NCBI GenBank assembly: GCA_037833965.1
Contig: AP031355.1
Location: forward strand, 22,035,501-22,099,500
DNA length: 64,000 nucleotides
Origin: Marchantia polymorpha subsp. ruderalis
Lineage: Eukaryota; Streptophyta; Marchantiopsida; Marchantiales; Marchantiaceae
Reading direction: 5' to 3'
In this document: positions 1-13,380 of the stretch, piece by piece
Position numbering within the stretch: position 1 is the stretch's first letter
Layout: each line of letters opens with the position of its first letter
Notes under the pieces: generated by a model
Seen by the model: the letters and a program-made list of their open reading frames with translations, nothing else
The model's database searches: none
Told to the model about the DNA's origin: nothing
Translations under genes and position numbers: made by a program

Positions 1-29
1 AAAAATTGATTACACTGTAAATAGAATAT

Positions 30-359
30 TTACCAAATAAATTGCGGTGTTGACGGCTTTGGCTTTTTGGTAAAACGGATTCGATTAATCTGCACCTTCT
101 CCAGCACTGTTTTGTTGAATCTCTCAAAAACAGCGTTTTGTTGTGGAATGTAAACCGTCGTAAAATGACGAGTAATCTTCTCCTCTGTATTAAACCTATG
201 AAATTCCTCAGAATTATATTCGTTGCCATTATTTGATTGCAAATATTTCACCTTTTGGCCAGTCTGAGTCTCAACTTGTATGCGCCTAAGTTTTGAAAGT
301 GTAAAACACCTCAGACTTGTGGATAAGAAAATATACCCACACATACCTAGAATAATCAT
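30..359 (-). pseudogene. Copia integrase core fragment
   Basis: A 109-codon open stretch on the minus strand carries the copia integrase core. It has the NGNEYNSEEF block with the second catalytic acidic residue, then the IPQQNAVFERFNKTVLEK block, where copia elements normally read PQQNGVxERxNRT. Upstream sequence is in another frame and the far end runs to the window edge. Ala replaces the usual Gly in QQNG, in keeping with decay. This is one piece of the element spanning 1-1534. Confidence 0.85.
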
Positions 360-582
360 CTATATAAAAGATACTTAGTAGAGCTTTCTAGAGAGTGAGA
401 CAACATGAGATAGACTTCACACGTCACTATGTACATACTTCAGTATCTCCGTGAAACTATGAGTTCCAACCCTAAAAGTTCACCTAAGTTGTTTGTCCAT
501 GATGCAATGTTCACAAATTGCCAAGTCAACTTTAGCCAAACTCGGTAATGCCTTTTTCTCATCAAGAAGAGACATGTACTTA

Positions 583-993
583 TCACTCATATGAGATAGT
601 CCAGAATGCCATACATGACACGCGAGATTTGATAAAGTTAATTTCTTCACAAATAATGATAACCTTTAACAAGTACACATTATTGTGCTTGTATATTGAA
701 AGTATAACTTTCTTATTACTTGATTTGATATCTAACACGTCATGCCTAGAGTTCCACGCCAATCTGCATGAGTCTAACTCTCCAAGAAAGATCAAGTTTT
801 TTCTCATATGATATATAAACTTTATATGGATCAGCATACGCTTGACACCATCAAAAATGTGGATCTTTACAAACCCAATATCCTCAATTCTACAAGGTTG
901 ATCATTCCCCATAAGAATTAAATCGTTTGATCTTGAAAATGTACAAAAGAACTCCGTGATGTAACAAATGTGATAAAAACAAGCACTATTCAA
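583..993 (-). pseudogene. Copia protease / GAG-pre-integrase fragment
   Basis: A 136-codon minus-strand stretch resembles the region after the copia protease active site. It has the LMGNDQPCRIEDIG block, then DGVKRMLIHIKFIYHMRKNLI, which copies the usual V-x-x-VPxLxKNLIS pattern, and then a GAG-pre-integrase-like LYLL stretch. The protease DSG motif is not in this frame: the reading starts just after it. Stops separate this from the integrase piece at 30-359. The fit is to family pattern, not to a searched database hit. Confidence 0.75.
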
Positions 994-1086
994 AATCTAT
1001 AGGTCACCAACAACTTTTGGTGAACCAAAGAGGGCATACATATGAAATCACACACTGTTGGCAAACATGTCCTACTCTTCGGATCA

Positions 1087-1534
1087 AAAATGCTTCGCAA
1101 CATTCGCCACTGAAGGTAAATTTATATCTTTGATTTTCATTTGGCAGTACTTCTTGATGCGGCCATTCTTGCCAAATCTCCAACACATCCCGTTACTCTT
1201 GTCTGCGGTTTGAACTCTAATCTAAATTCTCCTCCGCTCAAGGGATCTGGATCTATACCTCTTGAATCCGATATATCGCAAATTACCGAGCCGTCGGATG
1301 TGACTGAACTTGGGTCACAGCAAGTGCAATACTGGAAGTGAATGAGCGAGAGAATGACATCTCCTGTTCTACCTTGTCTGCCAAGAGAGCACTTACAATC
1401 TCATTGTAGGTTATTGCCTTGTATTCACGATGAAGTAGAATTTTTGATAGTGTCTTGTAGGAAGTAGCCAAGGAGTGGAATAGATGCATAGTTTTCTTTA
1501 CATTGTCCATGACCACGAACACCTGCAACTGCAC
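1087..1534 (-). pseudogene. Copia gag and zinc-knuckle remnant
   Basis: The minus-strand stretch 1534-1283 has the copia gag pattern: a LFHSLATSYKTL segment followed by HREYKAITYNEIVSALL, matching the usual LP-x-SY and LT-x-x-E-x-x-x-x-LL blocks. In a second frame, about 1186-1140, lies a decayed CCHC knuckle reading CWRFGKNGRIKKYC. Phe sits at the expected second Cys and Arg at the expected His, so it could not hold zinc. The two parts are frame-shifted relative to each other. Confidence 0.65.
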
Positions 1535-4500
1535 TGTTCATCATCACCGTCGATCGTTGCCATCAACGTTGAGCGTCAATCAACCACGTATTCTCCAGTC
1601 ACGACCACTTCTGCCTCGACCGCGTCCGCACAGATTATGTACCGCACTGACCACGTTACAATGTGGTCATTGCTACCACCTACTTGACCACAACTGCGTC
1701 CTATCACGACTGCGTATGCCAATCTGCAATAAGCTCTAACCGCGCAAGGGGGGAGGGGGAGCCTCGACTCCAACGACTACGATAGTTGCCAACCTGCAGT
1801 GTGCAGGTCGGCGGGAAGTGTTCCGACGATCCGGCTGCGACCTGCCTTCGCTCCTAAGACCTGTAAGCGGGACCCCTGCAATCTAACTACTCTCGGACTG
1901 CTAGTGTCACTCACAGGGAAGAACTCGATGCTGTCATTCGATTCCAAGCTACACGAAAGAACTCGTTCACGAGGAAGAAATTGCTATTGTCGCTTGATTC
2001 CAAGATGCGAAAAATGCTCGCAAGAATTTCCACACAAGAATCAACACACAGTCTGACACATGACTGAACGATAGTCAAAGAGCAGGTTTTACAGTCTAAA
2101 GCCAACCCTCGTCGTGCAGTTTGATCATCCAGGTGCACTTCTGTTTGCTTTACTCCTAACTCTGTAGAGCGGGTTTGAAAATGGAGATTGGTCCAGAACT
2201 TCCGAAATTGTCACACTTTCAAAAATGTAAACAAACTTTTAAATACCTGAAGACTCGTCTCACTGGAAGAACTTTTGAAACCTGTCACCAAAAACTTGCC
2301 ACAATTTCTGTCAAAAAAATTGTAAATTATAACAATCTGTCAAAAAGCCTGGCAATAGCAGAATTTTGTCACCTGTGAGAATTTCTCAAAAAATTCCTAT
2401 CACAAACTCAATCACGTCAAGCGAACATAGCATCTCACTGTCAAAAAATCAAAATCATCTCAAAATCCAAATTGAAACCTGCTCTAAAATCAATTCATAA
2501 ACATTAATCCAATAACCTTAATAAAACAATCAAGCAAAATACAAACACAAGAATTATATCGTATAACGTAATTTACCCTCAAGAGTTACGCTGATGAACA
2601 AAATACACGAGAGAGTTTATTGATTTATGAATATATCTCTCACGAATAGAAATTTTGGGGATAAATATATACCCAACCTCAAAGACAAATGTCACTATAG
2701 ATAGCTAGAAAGTGAGATAATTCTTTAACATGAATAAATATCAACAATAAGATGATTTTTAAAAATTTCATACTCTACCTTAAAAATTTTAATTTAAGTT
2801 TTTTTCATACATATATATACAATTATACAAATTGAACTTAAAAGTATTTAAAAAAATTTCTTCGTATAATTACAGAAATCTAGATGTATCAAACCAACAT
2901 TTCTATTGTTAAAATAAATTTATTTTTGCTATTCATGTGGAGAAATGAAATTCAAATAAAAGAGAAATAAACATGACTTAGATAGTATTAAAGTCTGTAT
3001 CCGTGAGTACTAAACGAATTAAAGAATTTCTTGTGATACATTAATTTTGCAGTAGTGTCATGACTGCAAATTAAATTTATCTGCATTCCTTGAGGTTCAA
3101 AGACATGCAGTAACAGTTGATTCACTTGTAAACGTCTGTAGCTTCATAGAGTATTCGTTCGACATTTAACAGTCATGTCACTTTCTGTGGGTTAATACTA
3201 AATTTATACATAATGTATTGATTTATTTTAGGCGCGTGGTTTAAACATTGTCATTTCGAACCTTCAGTTTCGTCGAGCCAACATTCTCACCAGCCGGAGT
3301 GGTAACTTTTCTCAGCTTAGACAGATATACATTAATTCGTAGATTTTTTAGAGACCTCCCTCTTAACAGTGTGTCAAAGATTTTTGATTTAGTACTACGT
3401 GTGACTGCCGTTTCCAAGCCGGGATGCAAACGTGGTCATTTACTTGTTAGCTGGTGGTTTCGAGTGTCAGTGTAACTTTCACACTCTTTGTTATCTGTCA
3501 TCTTTCCTGAGAAGCGAAAACGATTTTCTTCCATATTCTGGAAGTTTGAAGCAACAATTTAATGCTCTTCATCTCAGTCCTAATCTGCTCCCAAATGGCA
3601 CAACGATTTCGAGAACGTTCTTACCATAAAAAGTGGTTGTTATCTACAACATCTAATGTCGCTCGGTTAGGAGATGAAAAAGTCAGGCTTAAGTTAATGT
3701 CCTTTACTCAAAAGTAATCCATTCAACATAGCCTACTGATATTCGAAACTAGACGTTTCCAGCAGCCCTAACAACAACGAGGTCTGTAACTGGGAGTGAT
3801 GTCCTAAAATACCAATATGGCCCAATCTGTATATAAAAGTTGTAAAGACACTGACGGAGTACATCTAAGATTCTGCTTGCCCAGTTCTAGCAGATTCCAT
3901 AATTCCTAATCATCCCTTGCCTTCATCAATTACAAAGTGGTCGTCCGAAACTTTTGGACATGAGTCCTCAGTTCAGTTAATAGTCCTAATAGTATCAGTT
4001 AGCTATTCAAGTGACTGGCATATTCCGCAAAATCTGTCGACCAAAAAAATGAAGACTTTGTACACACCATGGCACCCGCCAGCCCCCGAATGGATAAAAG
4101 GAACTACTATATAACGACCCTCAACTTGCAGCAAATGAATTGCACGCTGTCAACAAGAAGGTGATTGTTAAATAAATTTGTAAAGCCCCGATTATGCTTA
4201 TATTGCACTTAGCATCGCAGACAGCTCTGCCAAGTTAAAACGCCCAAAGGTTCACTCTCGGGACATAAACGTGTTTTGGGTACTCAGCTGAATACTCATT
4301 ACACGTTGAATCGGCATCCAGCATAGGATTGTTAGGGTTGCACATCTCGGAGAGTCAACTGTCTGACTTCCAGTACCTGCACTGACTTTTGAGAAAAGCC
4401 CCAAGTCATCTGTGCTACTCGTCCTCCCGGTATTTTCAATTTTGACACCAGTTGGCAGGGAGACATCCAATTATCGATGGAGACTGCACACGGCAATGTG

Positions 4501-5449
4501 CGGTCCTGGACAATTCCAACTACAGCCCATTAGCCAAGCAAGGGAAGGTTTCAATGGTTTCAAGACGAAGTTTCAAAATGAGTGCCATTCTCCAGCCGTG
4601 TTTGATCCTCACAAAGCTGCCCGCCTCACCTAGTGGTCAACATTGAAACTCGCCACAGCTCCCGCCCTCTCCCGGCTTTCGAAAACTTAGAAGCCGTCGA
4701 ATTAACAGCAGCTTGTGATCGAAGCTGTTCCAGAGTTCTCATATCCGTATTACTCCTTCGATAGTTCATTAGGATTCAGTCCATAGAAACCTCTATCTCC
4801 ACCAGAGCTGGAATCGACCCACAGTTCACTGGAAGGAGGAAGAACCGAACTACAACATGAGAGTAAGGGTTACTGAAACTGCCACTCCGACACCACTTGT
4901 CAAAGCTACGATGAGGTATCCAAAGAGGTTCTGCTGAACTGTCCCATCTGTTCTGTTGACGCTTGCTGGTAGGCTTTTCTCAAACCTATTGGAGGTCCCA
5001 CAGGGATCAAACACTCATATTCCGGCGTGAAACGCTCTTGGTCCAGTTGTTACCTCTCGAAACTGAGTTGATCCACATAAACAAAGAAGGCCAAAATGCT
5101 TGCGACCGTATCCAGAAATTACGTTGAAATATGTCTGGGCACCTCTGTCCACGTTGGGAGCTCAAAGTCGACCCCACCAGAGGGAGTCATACCAGCCCAA
5201 GCAAACATATGACTGATCTCCATGACTGTTGGGTGAAGATCCACCATCACAACTGCTGCCACATTGTCTTCAAAGCCATTCTAGTCTTTGCCAGCTCAAT
5301 ATCATGATGATACCAAAAGGCCTTCCGATACAATCGTGAAATATCACCACCGGGTAGACAGTCGAGGGCGATTCCAGAACTGACAGTTCTCTCAGTTCAG
5401 GTTTCAAGGCTGAAACATCCGAATTGCCAGCAAGTCTTGAACAGATTCC
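1535..5449. other. Intergenic, no gene recognised
   Basis: The part from 1.55 to 2.2 kb may be the 5' flank of the copia remnant. About 2.4-3.1 kb is AT-rich with A and T runs. The part from 3.2 to 5.45 kb has balanced composition, with only short open frames on both strands (60-75 codons) that look like no family I know. It probably includes the 3' UTR of the RIO1 gene that ends at 5450. No convincing LTR, tRNA or conserved protein was seen. Confidence 0.5.
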
Positions 5450-8400
5450 CTACTTTTTACTCTTCTCTGAAGCTATTTTCTTCTTCCTTTTCTTCAGGGC
5501 TTTCGGGATTTTGGTTTTGCGAGCCTCTCTTTTCTCCAGCTTAACGGACTTCTTGTGTTCCTTCCTGGCCTTCTTCAGCTCTTCCTTTGTGGACACCGTA
5601 CTGCCTTCTATCTCCGAACCGCTATCATCTTCATCATCAACATCACTGCCGTCCTCGCTAGATACATCATCTTCCAGACCAGATTCAGTCTCAACTACGA
5701 CATTCGGCTTGCCGTCATCTGCACCGTGAGCTAGCTTGACGGATGACTCCGTCTGTCCTTTTTGACGAGGCTCGGAGAGTAAAGCCGGTGTTTTGTTGAC
5801 ACCAGACATATCCTCTTTCAATCCAGTAATGGCCTGATAGTATATACCTTCCGTATTCTGCCCGCTGGCTAGCCGCTCGTAGTCTCTTTCATAGTTTTGG
5901 ACTTGATCCAAAGTTTTTGGAATAAATGCCTGCATTCAAAAGGTTAGGTATCTAGTCACAATTTTCTTCACGAATGTACGATCTACAATAAGAGGGCAAC
6001 ATGAGAATAAAAATAAGAACTTTAAACGGGATAGGCGAGATATAATAGACGATCACTGATGCAGTGCGAAGTATGATCTCCACAAAGAAGGAAAACCAAA
6101 CTGAAAAGTGACGACTTGGCAGACTGGCAACATAAACTTGAACATTAACGTAGTGAGGCAAACAATTCCATTATTGACAAGACGAATCAGCAGAACGAAG
6201 TTAGATTGTACACTTGTCCACACCTCATGACCGATGAAAATTAACCTAGTAGTAGACTTCACAAGTTGCTAAGGTGATCAAGAAATACACAATGTGTCCA
6301 GTCGCGTCCGAGAGGCTCCACTCAACAAAGAGGACTAGTGTTTAGCTTTCCAGCCAAGACCACACCTCACAACGAGTGTAACAAAAGGGTCTGAACGTTG
6401 TATTCTCAACTCTATTGAGATTTATGAAATCCGATTAAGTTCAAATCAAAATACCAGAACACCAGTGATGAAACGGGCAGTGGTATAAGCACGGAGATGA
6501 GCAGGTGGAGGACTTCATGTATCAATATATACCTGAATAAAAACTGCTTCCGCAACTTCTTCCTCGGCTGTTGGCGTCGATCCTCGGGCATTTACTTTTT
6601 CCTGGATCTGTTCATCTCAACGATTCAATTCGCTTCCGTTAAGAGGGTCTCTGCCGTGCTATCAGACAGGTGAGACGTAAGGAATCTACGTCCACGTCGG
6701 CGCCATAAACATCTCACAAATGACCAGGAAATATTGTCATTTTCGTGTCCGCACAAAATAAGCTGAACAGAATTACAAAGTTACAATGGTTAAGAAATTA
6801 AAAGTGATTGAAACTCTCTACATTCAGCCTGAGTATTTAGCCTACAATCTACATTTAGCCTAGAAAACCACCTCATATTTCTCATAAGACAAGATCACGT
6901 ACCTTCTCCAAGTACTCATCAACGAGATCAGGGGTAATCGTTGGATCAACAACAAAGTCAAAAAGTTCTCGAACTGTCATCACAGCAACACCGCTCTTCC
7001 GGAAAAAGTCCTGAGATATTGTGTGGAGAAAGAAGAGTATGATTATAAAAAGCAAACACCAAAACCCAAAAATTAAGCCCGAAAGAGTATGTCTTGTTCC
7101 TGTCGCTATTAAAAGACATCTCTGGTCAGACATACCGTGACATGCAGACAGTCCTCCCTAAGAAAGTCGAGGGCCCGAGGGTGGTCCAACTCCACAGACT
7201 GAGATACGTCGATGATATACAAATGGCCCTGAGAATATCCACAACCCACTCAGGTACAGCTTAAACAGATTCTACAATAATTAAGTTTCAAGCGTCAGCA
7301 TACCAACAATGCATATCCACCAGTTAATGTATAACGTTCAGGTAACCGCAAAAGTCACTCCAGGTAGAGAGTACGATACCTCATAATACAGGATATTGTA
7401 TTCACTCAAATCGCCATGTACTAACTTACAAACTTGATACATAGTTCGTATAATAGTAACCATCTGCAAACAAAAGGACATCAAATTCGATCCAGAGAAA
7501 TCGGTAAACCCAAAAAGTCCTTGGTAAATCATCGGTGACAAAGTAATGTCCTACTTTTGAGAAGATGAAGTAGACAGCATTTAGAAGTTTAAAGTGAGGT
7601 CAATTTCAAATATGAGAAAAAAAACCGGAAGAAGATTTACCTCGAAATAACATTCACAAAGTTTCGACTCTGAAAGTGCGGCATCCTTCAACCTTGGAGC
7701 TGCCCAACCATCCTTTCCTGCAGTCATTCAAGCAGGAAATTAAGGAAGATAGCCTTACTTGATAGTGACACAGTTCTGTAAATAAAAATTTCAATATAAA
7801 CCCATGATATCAGCCGCAACTGAAATGTGGGAGCCAGACAAATATGGTACGTCAGTCACTACCTATGAAATACTAACATGGGCATATCCAGCTAGACAAC
7901 AATTCTATGACATACATTCAACTCACTTACCGATAAACGTCATGATGAGAACATGAAGCCTCAGAAGGACCGGTGTGGGACTTCTAATTCCAGCCGCCGT
8001 GAGCCTGATCCAGAGTCAATATGAATCAGTTGGTGACTGGTTTCTAAGAACTCAACGATCTGATACAACTGCAACAAGAATAACTCAACTGCTCTTCGAT
8101 CTCATTAGACTGAAGGCTTCTGATACATTTGAAACAACACAGGGTTCCTGCCTGGAAGCTATGCCGCACGAGGTAACAGGAAACAATATCTAGTGAAAAG
8201 TATCTCTCCACTTTCTTCTCACCCATAAGAGAGACATTGTACAAGAGATAGGACTTATCCTACAACGAAGAGATGCCTCGGACTGACAAGGCATCCCAAG
8301 CTGACAACTACTCTAAGTAGGAAAGTTCAAGGACGTTGTGCGATAGGAAGTGAGATTGCAGATGAACTAAATCAGTGACAGTGAGTTCAGAGTAGACGGG

Positions 8401-11400
8401 AACCTAAAGGAGGCAAAATTGACATGAAAAATTGAAGAGTTTGGAGTTCTACCTCGCGAGATTTCGCATCTCTTTCTCGGCCCAGGTTTTGACCATCTTC
8501 CGCGGGTTGCTTTTCGAATAGCCGTGTCTAAAACGAAAGTCTCCTTGAACGTATCTTTCTCGATCCCTGAAGTCATAGCCATCTGAGAACGTGGTGGGAT
8601 TGAATTCGGCACTTCTACTGGTATAATAACTACAAACTCCATCGTTGGATGGAATCTATTGACAACAGCAGAAGTCGAAATTTCCAATCAGAAGACGTAC
8701 TTGAAAACTAAAATTGAAGTCTTGTAAACCTTCACGGCCAGCTCATCCCCAGTGGCTGTCGAGGCATGATACACGTTTGCCTTCACAACAAAAGACCCGG
8801 GTCAGATGTGGCTCTCAGTAAACAGTGTTATGTGTTGGCCCATACAAAAAATGTACAAATCTACATGTAGATACGACGCAAACAAGGAAGGTTGCCCTCG
8901 ACACATGTGTCCGGAGGCACAACTATTATACACTCGTTCAGACGTCAAGCACGAGGGTCGATAAAAGTGTACAGGAACATACTTCTTTTCCAGTAGATAT
9001 GCAGCCATGAATGTCTTGAAAAACTCCACGATTGAGCATCTTGAAAAGAACCATCCGCGTGCGAGGATCTAATGCCTGCACAAGCACGTCTATTGGTTAG
9101 CTTTAATGAGGGAATGAACTTCTTGTTACGCCTCAACTAGTGGATGCAGCAAGATATGATGCTCGAAGGATCAGAACACTGTTAAGGCTCAAAACAGTAG
9201 CTAATCAACCAACTATTCTTCAAAACTTGAGTTTATGTTGGAGTAAACAAATGAAAGATTCGAAGCTACGGTACCATTGTATTCAATGAAGTGATAGCCA
9301 TGTATATTACAACGTGATGCGATGAGAGGCACGCATACCTGCTCCACTGTGGCTCGGTCTGCCTTCTCGTTTCTCCTAACTCGACCCTCAGCTTGTTGAC
9401 GAACATTGTCTCTGACAGTCGTGGCAGCGGTGTTTGACATTGCGCTTTGACCATGGCCTTCCCATTCGGCCTGTACAAATCATTTAACCAGCCAATGAGA
9501 AACAATATCCACCACTACATTTCAAAAAGTCCATCTTTAAGGAATCTGATTATGCTTGCAAAATTGGTAAGTGTAGAGTGTGTTGGGCCATTAAGAATGA
9601 AAGAGTATCAGTGTGAAAAACACTCAATCAGATACCACCCCAGTTTGATGTCGCTCATTTTCTTCAGCAAGGTTCGTCAAAAACTTATACCACGCTGCTT
9701 TTTACCGAGCTTAAAACAAATATCTCTATCAAAATTAGATAAGCAGCTGTTAAAGACATTTGCGGCCACAGAGAATGAGGGAACATAAATGCGACAGACT
9801 CCACCCATACAACGGCAAGATGATTCTAGCTCATTTTCTTCAGCAAGGTTCGTCAGAAGCTTGTACCACGCTGCTTTTTACCGAGCTTAAAACAAATATC
9901 TATATCAAATTTGAATAAGCAGCTGTTAAGGAAATTTGTGGCCACAGAGAATGAGGGAACACACATGCGACATACTCCGCCCATACAACGGCCGGATTAC
10001 TCTAGCTCATTTTCTTCAGCAAGGTTCGTCAGAAACTTATACCACGCTGCTTTTTACCGAGCTTAAAAGTACTATCTCAATCAAAATTGCATAAACAGCT
10101 GTTGAAGACATTTGTGGCCACAGAGAATGAGGGAACATACATGAGACAGACTCCGCCCATACAACGGCCAGATGAATCTAGCTCATTTTCTTCAGCAAGG
10201 TTCGTCAGAAACTTATACCACGCTGCTTTTTACCGAGCTTAAAACAAGTATCTCAATCAAAAATTGAATAAACAGCTGTCGAAGACATTTGTGGCCAAAG
10301 AGAATGGGGGAGCATGCATGCAACAGACTCCACCCATACATCGGCCAGATGAATCTAGCTCATTTTCTTCAGCACGGTTCGTCAGAAGCTTCTACCACGC
10401 TGCTTTTTACCGAGCATAGAACAAATATCTCAATCAAAATTGAATAAACGGCTATTGTAAACATTTCTGGCCCCAGAGAATGAGGGAGCAAATATGAGTG
10501 AGACTCCACCCATACAACGGCCGGTACATTCTTGCTCATTTTCTTCAGCAAGGTTCGTCGGAAAATTCTACCACGCTGCTTTTTACCGAGCGTACAACAA
10601 ATAATTCGATCAAAGTTAAATGAACGGCAGTTGAAAACATTTGTGTCCACAGACAATAGGGGAGCAGATGTGCAAAAGACTCCACCCATTCAACGGCAAC
10701 TACATTCTTGATCGTTTTCTTCAGCAAGGTTCGTCAATGACTTCTACCACATTATTTCTTTGAAGATCTTGTTACAACTATCACGATCAAGAATTTAGTA
10801 AACAGCGCTCGAAGACATTTTTGGCCACAGAGAATGAGGGAGCCGATGTGCAGAAGACTCCACTCATACAACAGCCAATTCAATCTTGCTCATTTTCTTC
10901 AGCAAGATTCATGAGAAATATCTATCATGCTGCTTTTTACCGAGCATCCCGAATAAAACTCAGTAAAGTTCATATTTAACTTCAGTAGTGGTCTTCCGCA
11001 ACTTAAATCACTGTAATTTCAATGGAACTCCTGATTGAGAAATATAGGAACTACTGAACAATGGATAGACCCAGCAACGTGCGCTTCACCGACTAATTGG
11101 TTAAACGCAGTCCACGAGCTTACAAATGGACAATAAATCAGCGAAGAGTGGGGAAAATCTCTACTTACAGATAGTGGCCGCGGATTGATTCGTCCGACCA
11201 ACTTTTGCTGTTGATTAGTTCGCGGTTGAAAAGCACCTCCTCCACCAGTGTGATGATTGTGAGCTCCACCGTGGGCGTTCGGACGATTTTGAACAGAAAA
11301 TCCAGGGCCGTACGCTGTTGTTGTGCCCTGACCGGTACCTCGAGAATGTAAATCTGAGCCAGCCAAACCAATATCGGATTACCGGATTTGCAATCAGACT

Positions 11401-11713
11401 CAGATACCATCGAAGGATCCTGGGTACAGGCAATGTCAGCAAAGAGCGGGCATAAACTCTACAACCACAGAACCAGTAAACAAGACAAGTTTTCCTCACG
11501 CATACCATCCTGAAAGTCCAGCCAATCCAAAGCGTCGGCAATCTCCTCATCTTCCTCAGAGTCAGCTTCGTCCGACCAGTTTTCATCTTCACCCAGATCG
11601 GCACCTACTTTATATTCCTTGCTTCCAACAGGGTTCTCATTGTCTTGGACAGACAATGGGGAGCTTGCCTCATCCACACCCAAGGCAATGGCGCTTGCCG
11701 CGACAGCAGCCAT
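5450..11713 (-). CDS. RIO1: RIO1 atypical serine/threonine kinase (40S ribosome maturation)
   Basis: Thirteen exons: 11713-11506, 11353-11169, 9470-9339, 9075-8983, 8780-8701, 8566-8453, 8004-7931, 7717-7641, 7463-7380, 7228-7136, 7010-6903, 6607-6533, 5929-5450. They join to 1803 nt, 600 aa plus stop, all with GT-AG introns in frame. RIO1 kinases act in late cytoplasmic 40S maturation (established knowledge). Visible landmarks: an acidic N-terminus (about 40-60), the plant NRPNAHGG segment, the STGKEANVYHA nucleotide loop (about 202-212), Lys223 in AVKVYKTS, the flexible-loop [16 protein letters not shown] segment, the catalytic HGDLSEYN (Asp339), metal-binding Asp356 in IIDVSQ, and a Lys/Glu-rich tail from about 480. 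The start is the ATG opening [12 protein letters not shown]. Length is a little above the usual 530-570 aa. All key residues are present. Confidence 0.95.
9654..10960. repeat. 176-bp tandem array, eight copies, in RIO1 intron 2
   Basis: The phrase CTCATTTTCTTCAGCAAGG recurs at 9654, 9830, 10006, 10182, 10359, 10535, 10711 (altered) and 10889, giving spacings of 176, 176, 176, 177, 176, 176 and 178. Each unit also carries ACGCTGCTTTTTACCGAGC, a GGCCACAGAGAATGAGG block and a CCCATACAACGGCC block. The array fills most of the 1698-bp intron between RIO1 exons 2 and 3. The unit length is typical of plant satellites. Copies near the 10.9-kb end are the most diverged. Confidence 0.95.
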
Positions 11714-12136
11714 AGCCTCTACCCTTGTGTCTCCTTCCTAGAATTTGCAGCCTATTTCAGTCGAGTCCACAATGTGGAACAGGGAAGAGGCCAATATGCA
11801 GCAGTCAAGAGTTGAAGAATCGAATTCTCGACGTCCTCCCATAAAACCATGAACACTCACAGAATCTAAACAGACTCGCTTGCTCCAAAATCGACACCGG
11901 TATTGCAAGACGTCGGCACTAAATGAGACTGGCAGCGGATGCAGCGATGGAGCTGAAACGACACCTTCAATTCAAGAATGACCAGCGATGCCAATTTTAT
12001 CAACTTCAAGGCCTGAATTGAGAGCTCCCTCCCTCCCTGAAACACGACTTCTGCCTCGGAGGTGGGCGAGCACAGAGAGGACATTTAGGGCTTCAAGAGC
12101 TCCGGAGACTCCCCAATGCGAAAGACTGCAGGGGTG

Positions 12137-12144
12137 TAGGGTTT
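12137..12144 (-). promoter_or_regulatory. Telo-box (AAACCCTA) upstream of RIO1
   Basis: The minus strand reads AAACCCTA about 425 bp upstream of the RIO1 ATG. Telo-boxes are known to be enriched in promoters of plant ribosome-biogenesis and translation genes, which fits RIO1. The 8-mer is short and could occur by chance; the context is what makes it worth listing. Confidence 0.45.
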
Positions 12145-13355
12145 AAGCGGGGTTTGCTGACCACGGTTTAAATGTCAACTGGGTCCTTGAGTAACTTTAC
12201 AATACAGTACACTGTGCAAGCCGAGGGATCAGCTCCCTTCCGACTTCGGTACGGTACCGAACCTCGGACCTGGCGGTTCGTTCCTTCGCCTTTCGTGGAA
12301 GAGAGCGTACAGCACGAGATTCTCTTTCGGCTTGAAGTCAAGTCCGGGCGCGGGTCGACTTTGTTCGCAGACTGCGTTGAAGAGGAGAACGTAAGTCCAA
12401 GAAACGACTCAGACTACAGCACAGTCATATCCCTTCGTTGCCGGCCCGATCCGGCCCCTTGCGCCGCGGTCGGCGGGCGCCAACATCGGACGTCGCGACG
12501 GCTGCAATCCGCCCGCTCCGTGAGCGCCGTATTCTTCTCCGCGCGATTCGATGGCAATTGAGGAGGAGCTCCGGCCAGACGACATATCAGGGAGTATCCG
12601 ACAGAGGGGAAAGCTTTCCGTCTGTCCGTCAGCAGGCGGATCGTGGCGCTCCCAAATGATGTCTCAAATGATGCGCGTTCAACCCAATCCATCCGTCGAC
12701 GGCCGACGGACGACCGGAATCGATGAAAAGATTCGACATTCCACCTTCAGGACCTCCTCTTAGGCAACTCCAGGCCGGAGCTGACGCCCGCAAAGTCCAC
12801 GCGATAGACTTGGCCCGTTGGGCATATCGAGAGACTTGGCAGCGGCCGTCCGATCCGAATCGACGGCGGGAGTCCACGCGCTCGACGTGGGAGAAGCCAA
12901 TCAGGATTCTTGACAAACCCCGTGGAAAACCACGTCGCGAAAGCTGGCCGACGGTCGGGGCCGTCGTTCCCCGTCCAGGGGAAACGAAGCCCGATTCTTG
13001 TGCGGTGCGAGGAGCGAGCAGATCCTCTTCCTCGGACGTCGAGAGCGAGCGAGAGAGAGGGGACAGAGGAAGGGAGGGAGGGAGGGAGGCTGAGGCTCTG
13101 CTCTGTTCGTTCATTGATGTGATGCCGGTCATGCTCCCCCGAGGAGTTGCAGAGCTCGGATTGCTCGGCCTTGAGGAGCGAGGGGTGAGGGGGCGAGGGA
13201 GCGACCAGCCCCTGCACTGTCTGGTCGTTCGTTCGCTCGCCGGTGAGCATCTCATGTGAAGAAGTAGTCGCGGGCGGAGGCAGGAGATTTGGTGCATGAT
13301 ATCGGGGCGTCGATTTGGAGTTCTTTGGGTTTCTCGCAAGGCGTGGCGATCGGAG

Positions 13356-13380
13356 CAGGGCAGGGCAGGGCAGGGCAGGG
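13356..13380 (+). repeat. CAGGG pentamer microsatellite, five copies
   Basis: Five perfect CAGGG units lie about 245 bp upstream of the SEC23-like start codon, probably in its leader. The same pentamer, reverse-complemented and also in five copies, lies at 50249-50273 in the leader of the plus-strand TOC64-type gene. Confidence 0.9.

Larger units (their letters stand above)
1..1534 (-). mobile_element. Decayed Ty1/copia retrotransposon, cut by the left edge
   Basis: Read on the minus strand, pieces of a copia polyprotein appear in the right order: gag (1534-1283), a decayed zinc knuckle (about 1186-1087), protease plus GAG-pre-integrase (993-583) and integrase (359-30). They lie in different frames with stops between them, so the element cannot be translated as one protein. 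Reverse transcriptase and RNase H would lie left of position 1. I found no LTR or primer-binding site between 1.5 and 3.2 kb. The copia order (integrase before reverse transcriptase) and the protein motifs support the family call; its age cannot be judged without LTRs. Confidence 0.85.

Noticed and set aside
10369-10727. Minus-strand frames of 60 and 106 codons with repeated sequence.
   Set aside because: They are read-through of the 176-bp array in a RIO1 intron and repeat with it.
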